This document shows, piece by piece, positions 1 to 5,663 of a stretch of DNA of 12,365 nucleotides (positions within the stretch are counted from its first letter, which is position 1; each line of letters opens with the position of its first letter). The DNA is from JBGPHT01 sp041484525 (lineage in GTDB: Bacteria; Acidobacteriota; Terriglobia; Bryobacterales; Bryobacteraceae). The DNA is taken from assembly GCA_041484525.1 (NCBI GenBank), contig JBGPHT010000202.1:1-12365 (forward strand), in the 5' to 3' direction. The notes below the pieces were generated by a model, which was given only the letters and a program-made list of their open reading frames with translations, was not told the origin of the DNA and ran no database searches. The position numbers and the translations under genes are program-made.

Positions 1-130
1 AATTAACATCGCACGACGGCAGCGAGCGGTAACCTTTTGACGAGTGGTGACGTTACTTAGTCATCTCCCCTCGTGCGCGTTTTTCGAAGGTCTTCGCTCA
101 GAAAAACCCACCTTTACCACAGGCTGCTAG
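1..130. repeat. Left copy of a 130-bp perfect terminal inverted repeat
   Basis: Position i here pairs with position 12362-i on the opposite strand. I compared all 130 positions by hand and found no mismatch; identity stops abruptly after the CTAG at 127-130 (131 is G, the partner position gives T). The repeat contains a short hairpin, CGAAG-GT-CTTCG at 85-96, between runs of T and A. No open frame of note runs through it. Such a long perfect inverted pair means a recent common origin: either the ends of a mobile element, or the ends of two inverted copies of an insertion sequence whose bodies lie outside the window. It reaches base 1, so it may continue outward. Confidence 0.95.
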
Positions 131-301
131 GGTGGAATCGGCCCGCCAGGTAGGTGAGCTGGTTCAGCCGTTATGTTGGTAAGTGGTCACGACGCCCGCG
201 CATTCGTGTGCGTTTGCACTTGCTATTGGCGTCAGACGTGTAGCGGTCCACATTTCCCGTCAACGGCGAATTGGCGCAGGAGACCGACTCCGGACTCTCG
301 A
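131..301. other. Non-coding stretch between the left inverted repeat and the first gene
   Basis: I see no convincing gene, RNA or strong hairpin here. Short frames on the plus strand lack a ribosome-binding site and composition typical of the neighbouring genes. It lies downstream of the minus-strand gene ending at 302, so a transcription terminator could be expected, but none is obvious. Confidence 0.4.
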
Positions 302-898
302 TCACTCCTTGGTTACAAGGACCTTAACAGGGCTCGACTTCACAGTCCCCGTCTTGGCAGGACCCATTCCCTCTACTGCAATCGTGTAGCTACCCGGGGC
401 ACTCATGTCATAGAACTTCGTAACATCAATACGATCGACAGAATTCTCGCCTGGTTTCATCGTGACGCAAACGAGGCTGCCACTTAACATTTTAACGATT
501 TCGCCGCTGTCGACGAGCTTAGGATCAAGATTCTTTGGGTCTAGAAGAGTGGGGTCAAAGCGGCCATGTCGATAGCCTGGTCTCTTGTCCGGTAACGGCC
601 TCCCGCTGTCGTCAGCGACTTCAATCGCGTAATTGGCATTTGTACTCTTCCAAAACGAAATCTCGTGATCGGACGGGTTAGTTGTGGAGACCTCAATCCA
701 GAGCGGCGATCCCGCCTTCACCGCAGCCTCCTTCCCACGAAGGTCGACCTTTAACACGGGCGACACCGCCGACGCGCTACCCATCGCAGGGCATTGAGCA
801 TATCCGAGCGGGAGACTTGCGAAAGTTGCAAGAGCTATAAGCAATCTGACCATCATCTCATCCGTCCTTTTCATTCTTATTGGGCTGTTGACTAACAT
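302..898 (-). CDS. Small exported protein, 'small B' (family shared with 2606-3135)
   Basis: Function unknown. The protein is up to 198 aa with a hydrophobic export signal ending near the AQC at residues 34-36, then a probably beta-rich domain. Its C-terminal part matches 'small A': the motif KPGEN..DRIDVTKFYDMS aligns with KPGET..DGIVVSKLFDLS, and both continue with G.YTI. The fold looks like an Ig-like or BsuPI-like beta sandwich, but this is a guess. The first ATG (898) lies 3 nt after the stop of the upstream frame. Inner ATGs at 874 and 856 give a more normal signal peptide, and an AAGGA lies before 856, so the true start is uncertain. It is the last and only intact member of the degenerate second module and probably depends on upstream transcription. 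Confidence 0.75.
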   Translation of the reverse strand: MLVNSPIRMKRTDEMMVRLLIALATFASLPLGYAQCPAMGSASAVSPVLKVDLRGKEAAVKAGSPLWIEVSTTNPSDHEISFWKSTNANYAIEVADDSGRPLPDKRPGYRHGRFDPTLLDPKNLDPKLVDSGEIVKMLSGSLVCVTMKPGENSVDRIDVTKFYDMSAPGSYTIAVEGMGPAKTGTVKSSPVKVLVTKE

Positions 899-901
899 AT
901 T

Positions 902-1549
902 TCATGGGTTGATCGCCCCTGTCCACAGTGGGTACGAGGTGCTGGGCTGATAGTTCTGCAGGTTGTTGACTGAACAGTTGTTCGGGTTCAGCACCCACCG
1001 CACATAGGAAACGCCCTGATTGACCTGCGGGACGAACGTATTCATGGCGTCGCCTCGCCACGACCACACGACCTTACCCTGCGGAACCGGGATAGTGCAA
1101 GCGGCTCCGTTAACGCAGTTGGGATCGGGGCTAGGCACCCACATCAGGTGCATCGTCGCCGAGAAAATACGGGCCCACTCGCCGTAGATCGAAATCAAAG
1201 GAGTATACGGACTATCCTGGGCGGTATCGTCGGCCACAGTAGTCGTCGTAACCGTCCCTGTTCGAGTGCCGTCGGCGTTGAAGCCATATGGAGAGGCATG
1301 ATCGACGAACTGAGCGCTAGGTGGAATGCTATCCTGAAGGTGCGAGCCTGTAGAACTCACAAAGCGAGATGAGTCGCGATCTATCAACTGCACCCATCGG
1401 TAGGCTCCCGAAGCAAGATTCCCTGCCGTGGCATAAAACCTCATTCCCGGTTGTCCCATTCCGCCAAAGACTAATAGCGGGAGAGCAGGGACGCTCGGCT
1501 GCTGGTATGGCGGGTTTACGATTACCACTCCCGTAGGCGCTGGTGTCAC
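902..1549 (-). pseudogene. C-terminal part of frameshifted large exported protein, 'big B'
   Basis: This 215-aa frame continues the frame at 1546-2190 after a 1-nt frameshift at a run of six C (1571-1576, G on the coding strand). With one extra G the reading runs on as GGPTGVSVTVTPAPTGVV, matching ITGPTNVKVDAPTGVV in big A. The rest aligns with the end of big A: shared CxNGAAC, VP.PxGxVxWxxxGDAxNT, and SYPxWT motifs. The nominal GTG start at 1549 has no biological support because homology runs through it. Its stop lies 3 nt before small B, the same arrangement as big A with small A. Function unknown; the conserved cysteines and aromatic residues suggest an extracellular beta-rich domain. Confidence 0.7.
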
Positions 1550-2193
1550 GGTAACGCTGACGCCGGTCGGCCCCCCACACTGAAGGTCACTATTGCTTGG
1601 TTGGAGTCCCCGTTTGTGAGAGTATACCTGAAGGTAAACAGTCGTCCACTGCCTTGGTCTACCCAGTAGAATGCCGGAAAGCTACAGTAACTTTGTGACG
1701 TTGTGCATGAAGGGCTTGACAGTGCCACGACCGTTCCCGAACTTGTCGCCCCGGAATTGACCGTAGTATAGCCCCCCACCGCCGTCCCTGGGGGCGTTAC
1801 CGGCGTCCACGACATGCTGGACACGTTAGACAAAGATGTGCCTGCGGGTAGGCACCCGGTGAAAGTTATCTGCTGCCCTACCTGAACGGACCGCGCGGTC
1901 CCGGAAATGTCAGCGCCAACGCAAGCCCCTGCACCGGCACCCAGGACGATGTACGGCTTGAAGGCAATCAACGCGAGGGCAACCGCCTGAGTTGTCGCTT
2001 GTCCCGACTGCCCCTGAATCGGCACCGGCAGGAAGCCGCTCGGGTTCTGTCCGTTGGCCGTCACGGTGATCGTCTCCGCGCTCCCGCCCGGCGTACTGGC
2101 GTCAGTGGTCACCGTCGCCACAATCTGAGTATTGCACGACGCGGATGGGCTTGAGGCGCATGGGTTAGTATAGCCCGTGATTCCGTTGCCTCG
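1546..2193 (-). pseudogene. Middle part of truncated large exported protein, 'big B' (5' end missing)
   Basis: From 2190 downward this frame is homologous to big A from about residue 238 (GNGITxYTNPCAxSPSASCNTQ, then the ITVTANGxNPSGF region). Above 2190 homology stops at a single base, so the signal peptide and first ~237 residues of a complete copy are absent. The frame stays open to a TTG at 2280, but no ribosome-binding site or homology supports that start. The segment is rich in Gly, Ser and Thr, contains the FYWVDQGxGR motif shared with big A, and ends at a frameshift near 1571-1576. I interpret it as a relic of a tandem duplication, probably not translated from its own start. Confidence 0.7.
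2001..2190 (-). repeat. Direct repeat copy 1, ~89% identical to 4221-4410
   Basis: With an offset of 2220 bases and no gaps I count 169 matches in 190 positions against 4221-4410. The repeat encodes the TIG-adjacent region of the big proteins. The match ends abruptly at 2190, where the fusion junction lies. Such a repeat could serve for homologous recombination or gene conversion between the two modules. Confidence 0.85.
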
Positions 2194-2413
2194 ACATCCG
2201 TGAACCATTCTCCGAGATCTGTGCGCACCGACCGGGGAAGTCAATTTCACGGTCCGGATTGTTTTTGATCGTAATATCAATTCACCCGACCTTCACCACA
2301 TTCGCCGACGTTGTGATCGAAATGGAAAACGATGCATCTTGTGCCGCGGAACTCATGGGATCACCGGCCCAGAACATCGTAATGAACAGAAACAAACGAA
2401 TCGCGGTCCTCAT
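2191..2413 (-). pseudogene. 5' fragment of a third small exported protein, fused to big B
   Basis: An ATG at 2413 preceded by GGAGGG (2426-2421, 7-nt spacing) opens a frame of 43 codons that encodes a clear signal peptide (MRTAIRLFLFITMFW, cleavage near SSAAQ) and the start of a small-family domain (FSISITTSANVVKVG), parallel to FTITISSPQNTWIIG of small A. It stops at TGA 2284-2282. In the same frame beyond the stop, IDITIKNNPDREIDF still resembles family members (VSISLMNTSDQRVFF), so the TGA is a lesion within the gene. Family similarity is lost near 2191, exactly where big B homology begins in another frame. The 43-aa peptide could still be translated and exported; any function is unknown. 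Confidence 0.7.
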
Positions 2414-2605
2414 GCTTGTGCCCTCCAGCGCTACCAAAACGACTAGAGGAGTCCGTCCGAGTATTCAAAACTGACCCGTGCCGAGCACAAGCGGTTGGGT
2501 TTCCGCCGCAGCGGGCAACAACATATAGCCGCAAAAAATGATTTCTCGGACGGGCTTCTAGTTATGACAGCCGCCGCGGCTCTCTCTAGCGGTCGACCGC
2601 CAACC
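2414..2605. other. Intergenic stretch between small A and the third small-gene fragment
   Basis: No gene recognised. The region holds the ribosome-binding site for the fragment starting at 2413 and a 12-bp palindrome, GCGGTCGACCGC, at about 2590-2601 just past the restored end of small A. The palindrome could be part of a terminator or a protein-binding site, but no T-run follows it. No promoter could be assigned with confidence. Confidence 0.35.
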
Positions 2606-3135
2606 TCAATCAGATATGGTTAAGGTGATCGTGTTGGACGTCACTAGAGACTTGGTGCTTTCATCACGTCGCTGAACACGGATAGTATACTTGCCGGTCC
2701 GGCTTAGGTCGAATAGCTTGCTGACATGACAACAATCCCGTCTTGCAGTGTCTCACCCGGCTTGAGGAACTTCTTTAGCACGCTCCCGCCCATTGTAAGC
2801 TCTTCTGTAGGCTGCCGCTTATAGTCGTCGCTATCTTCATTCCGCAGAACGTGATAGTACTTTGTCCGAGGTAACGGATTTCCCTGCTCGTCTTTCGCCT
2901 CGACGTCCATAAAAATCTCGCCCAACGCCTGTCCCGGTGCTTTGCGAAAGAAAACTCTTTGGTCTGACGTGTTCATTAAACTAATTGAGACCATTACGTC
3001 AGAACCAATTATCCAGGTGTTCTGGGGCGAACTGATGGTGATCGTAAACGACGGCAAGTCCGCCGCCGAGGAGACAGCGCCGCCGGAAACCCCAAGAACC
3101 ATCAGTAGTAACAATTGCCTGGCTGTTGCGTTCAT
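2606..3135 (-). pseudogene. Small exported protein, 'small A' (frameshifted near the 3' end)
   Basis: The uninterrupted frame runs 3135-2704 (143 aa): a signal peptide (residues 1 to about 25, ending SSAAD), then a beta-rich domain with FTITISSP, SDVMVSISLMNTSDQ and KPGETLQDGIVV. It ends early in MSASYST. In another frame the family sequence resumes as SKLFDLSRTGKYTIRV and runs to TGA at 2608-2606, giving about 176 aa, near the length of small B. Removing five bases (ATGTC on the coding strand, within 2723-2730) restores a gapless match with small B. The start is firm: AGGAGG lies 4 nt upstream and overlaps the stop of the big A reading. Function unknown; probably co-translated with big A. 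The shortened product might still be stable. Confidence 0.75.
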
Positions 3136-3139
3136 ATTT

Positions 3140-3145
3140 CCTCCT
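3140..3145 (-). promoter_or_regulatory. Shine-Dalgarno of small A overlapping the big A stop codon
   Basis: On the minus strand the bases read TAGGAGGAAATATG: the TAG ending big A overlaps AGGAGG, with the ATG of small A 4 nt further on. This tight arrangement fixes the small A start and suggests translational coupling of the big/small pair. Confidence 0.8.
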
Positions 3146-3485
3146 AGTTATGGCACGTGAGACTACCAGAACCTCCCACAATGAGCTTCGTCCACTGTGG
3201 GTATGAAGTGTCAGGGCTAAATGGCGCCGTGCTAATAGCGTTCGGCGAAACACACCCTGGAGAGGCCACAGTCCAGTTGGTACCGTTTGACAATTGTGGG
3301 CTCAGCGTGTTGATCGCGTCGCCAGAATATTGCCAACTGACCGTCCCAAGCGGAACTGGAACGGTACAGGCGGCTCCGTTTGTGCAACCGCTGGCGGCGG
3401 TGGGTGTCCACATCGAGTACATTTTATACTGACCGCCGCCGGCTATCTCACCGATATTGCCATTGGCAGTAGTGCTGGCTTGCAA
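3144..3485 (-). CDS. C-terminal part of large exported protein 'big A' after a frameshift
   Basis: This 113-aa frame is homologous to the C-terminus of big B (CxNGAACTVPVPLGTVSWQYSGDAINT, then SYPQWT) and overlaps the end of the 5121-3448 frame by 38 nt. The TTG at 3485 is not a convincing start: homology and layout say it is the continuation of big A. The shift must lie between about 3451 and 3492, because each frame closes just outside that span; dropping one C near 3470 would join TIAS to STTANGNIG. Alternatively the truncated big A and this fragment are separate products, or ribosomes shift frame here, but no slippery heptamer is evident. The conserved cysteines suggest a disulfide in an exported domain. 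Confidence 0.65.
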   Translation of the reverse strand: MQASTTANGNIGEIAGGGQYKMYSMWTPTAASGCTNGAACTVPVPLGTVSWQYSGDAINTLSPQLSNGTNWTVASPGCVSPNAISTAPFSPDTSYPQWTKLIVGGSGSLTCHN

Positions 3486-5121
3486 TGGTTACGCTAGGAC
3501 TATCGTTTGCCTCTGGTCCCGTGTCCGTTGGGTACTTCGTGTCCAACGCAGGTGAAGGGTCCGACGCGAAGACGGAATTGATGCAGTACCGGACGCCGAG
3601 CTTAGATGTCACATAGTTTTGCGTAGAAGCGAGAACCAATTGAACCCACGAGTAAGCACCTTGGTTCCCCTGAGGCAAAGTTGCTGAGACCTTAAAGTCG
3701 ATGCCGGTATTCTGGTCGACCCCGAAGCTGATGGCCAGGGGGCTAGCTTGAATGCCCACGACTCCAGTTGGTGCGTCCACCTTCACGTTGGTCGGACCGG
3801 TGATGTTGAAGGTCATCGTGGCAGTTGGGCCGGGATTGCCGCCAATCGTGGACGTGTATGTCACCGTCCTACCGTTCCCTTGGTCCACCCAGTAGAACTT
3901 GAGGCAATTCTGGGCGAGGCTGCTCTGACAGTCCGAAGGAGTCCCGTTGGGATTGGGCAGCGGGACCTTGGCCCCGTTCTGGTCAGAAGCGACGAAGTTG
4001 GCGATTACGTTGCCGGGCGGCTGGCTCCATTGCTGGCTGTCGGGCACGATCTGATTTCCACCCTGCGTAATGGTCGCTGTCAGCGCGATTTGCTGGCCCA
4101 CGACTACACAGGCTGGGTCGCCAGGGCACGATGGATTCCCATTGTTGGCGATGTTCGTCCCGTTGAAAAGAATCCGCAGCACGGGCGCTGCCGCCTGGGT
4201 GTTTGCTTGGGCCGTGGCTTTCCCCGACTGTCCCTGAATCGGAACCGGGAGAAAGCCGCTCGGGTTCAGCCCGTTGGCGGTCACGGTGATCGTCTCGGCG
4301 CTCCCGCCAGGAGTATTGCCGTCAATGGTCACCGTCGCCACAATTTGAGTATTGCACGACGCGGATGGGCTTGCGGCGCACGGGTTCGTATACGCCGTGA
4401 TTCCGTTGCCACTGATGGTCAGGTCCGGACCGTAGCCGAATCCATCGCCCGAGATTGTAAAGGTAGTCGTCGTCCCTGCGGGCCACTGGTTTGGACTGAC
4501 CGAATAGATCACCGGCGGCGACCACGCTGTCGCCGCCGAGCCCGACATCGCGATCTCTTCATAAATGATGGGCACTGGCAAAGGAACGTAAATATACGAG
4601 TACACGATCGATGGCCAATCGGCGCTCGACGGCTGCGTCGGGATGAGCCGGCTGTACCCTAAAGCGTCATACCAGTAGCCCTCGCAGTATGGGTCGCAGG
4701 CCGGAAAGGGCACGAAGATGTCGTACTCGAAATAAACATGTAGTTGCGCCGCACCCCAGGCTACGTATTGCCGCCCTGGCGTAGTCGGGACGCTACCGGA
4801 CATATCGATTTCGGCCGCGCCAGGGGCACACGGCCAAGGGCTGGGGCTTGGCAGCACAACAGTCGCGTTTACCAGATTTGGCCCATTCAACCGAAACACC
4901 GCGAGGTTCACGCACAGGTCATACCAGTACGAGGTCGTGTAGTCCGTGGTGGCGCTGGTAAAGGCATCCATCATGTTGGTCTGTTGGTTGAAGACCAGCG
5001 AAGTCTGGGACTCGACGCAATTGTCTTCCGGACAGCCTTCTACCTGGGCGCGCGCCGTCGGCAGAAAAAGGAGACTGGCCGCCAATGCCAACGCGGGACC
5101 AAGAAAGGGATTGGAGCGCAT
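3448..5121 (-). CDS. Large exported TIG/Ig-like protein, 'big A' (N-terminal 557 aa, frameshifted)
   Basis: Residues 1-25 form a signal peptide (ALAASLLFLPTARA, then QV). Residues 26-200 are a Cys-, Tyr- and Trp-rich region of unknown type, including CDPYCEGYWYDALGY at 142-156. Residues about 202-285 look like an IPT/TIG fold (PVIYSVSPNQWPAGTTTTFTISGDGFG). A Gly/Ser/Thr-rich region follows, with FYWVDQGNGR near residues 408-417. The frame ends at 3448 in residues unrelated to big B, so the full protein would include the following 3485-3144 frame, about 670 aa. The ATG lies 2 nt after the preceding stop, with AGGAC upstream, indicating co-translation. Exported or surface-exposed; an adhesive or binding role is inferred only from the TIG fold. 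Confidence 0.8.
   Translation of the reverse strand: MRSNPFLGPALALAASLLFLPTARAQVEGCPEDNCVESQTSLVFNQQTNMMDAFTSATTDYTTSYWYDLCVNLAVFRLNGPNLVNATVVLPSPSPWPCAPGAAEIDMSGSVPTTPGRQYVAWGAAQLHVYFEYDIFVPFPACDPYCEGYWYDALGYSRLIPTQPSSADWPSIVYSYIYVPLPVPIIYEEIAMSGSAATAWSPPVIYSVSPNQWPAGTTTTFTISGDGFGYGPDLTISGNGITAYTNPCAASPSASCNTQIVATVTIDGNTPGGSAETITVTANGLNPSGFLPVPIQGQSGKATAQANTQAAAPVLRILFNGTNIANNGNPSCPGDPACVVVGQQIALTATITQGGNQIVPDSQQWSQPPGNVIANFVASDQNGAKVPLPNPNGTPSDCQSSLAQNCLKFYWVDQGNGRTVTYTSTIGGNPGPTATMTFNITGPTNVKVDAPTGVVGIQASPLAISFGVDQNTGIDFKVSATLPQGNQGAYSWVQLVLASTQNYVTSKLGVRYCINSVFASDPSPALDTKYPTDTGPEANDSPSVTIASQHYCQWQYR
4221..4410 (-). repeat. Direct repeat copy 2, ~89% identical to 2001-2190
   Basis: This is the intact counterpart, inside big A (roughly residues 238-300), of the block that survives in big B. 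The much higher similarity here than in the flanking parts of the same genes suggests either strong constraint or recent recombination between the copies. Confidence 0.85.
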
Positions 5122-5123
5122 GA

Positions 5124-5663
5124 TTAATGTCCTGTGCCCGGGTTGGGCGCGGTGGCCTGCGGTCCGACCTTGAAATTGGCAATCAAGGCCTGTTCCAGAC
5201 GCGCGAACGCGGCTGGCCCCAGCGCCTGAACCAGATTGGCGCGATACTTGGCCAGCACCGCTTTTCTGGCTCCCTGCAGGGCCGCGAGCTGGGCCGGCGG
5301 TTCGGGTGGCTTCTGGCCGGGCAGCAGTTTTTTCGACCGTACCTGCGCGCGAGCTTGAAGGATCAGATCTTTGGCCTGACGATCGAGTGCGTCCAACTCG
5401 CCCAGCGCCGCCAGCGACACAGTTTGTATTGCATCGGCCTGTGGTTGGGTCAGGCCGCCGAGATTCTTATAATAGGCGCTGAGGTTGCTGGAGCGCCCGC
5501 TCGCCGCCGCGGCACTGTCGGCCGCCTGCAAGTGCTTAACGTGGCGATACACGTGTTCGAACGCGCTGTCCGGAAGGGACGTAAGATTCTTGGGGGCCTG
5601 AGCATGGGCATGCAGGCCCGCCGCGGCCAGCGCAAGAGCCGATACCAATAACTGGCGAGTCAT
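5124..5663 (-). CDS. Small exported helical protein, function unknown
   Basis: The 179-aa protein begins with a signal peptide (residues 1-21, ending AHAHA, then QA). The mature part has no cysteine and is Ala-, Leu- and Gln-rich, with long predicted helices: residues about 33-60, 72-113 and 125-165, and a Pro-rich break (GQKPPEPPAQ) in between. I do not recognise a family; the composition recalls periplasmic helical-bundle proteins. Its ATG overlaps the stop of the upstream gene as ATGA, with AAGGAG 11 nt upstream, and its stop lies 2 nt before big A, so it is firmly inside the operon. A periplasmic chaperone-like or structural role for its exported neighbours is possible but unproven. Confidence 0.8.
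   Translation of the reverse strand: MTRQLLVSALALAAAGLHAHAQAPKNLTSLPDSAFEHVYRHVKHLQAADSAAAASGRSSNLSAYYKNLGGLTQPQADAIQTVSLAALGELDALDRQAKDLILQARAQVRSKKLLPGQKPPEPPAQLAALQGARKAVLAKYRANLVQALGPAAFARLEQALIANFKVGPQATAPNPGTGH

Noticed and set aside
2194..2280. Extension of big B to a TTG start at 2280
   Set aside because: No ribosome-binding site or homology; another frame in this stretch matches the small-protein family instead.
3748..4662. A 304-codon plus-strand frame
   Set aside because: It is antisense to big A, is rich in Arg as expected for a shadow frame in G+C-rich DNA, and shows no domain or ribosome-binding site.
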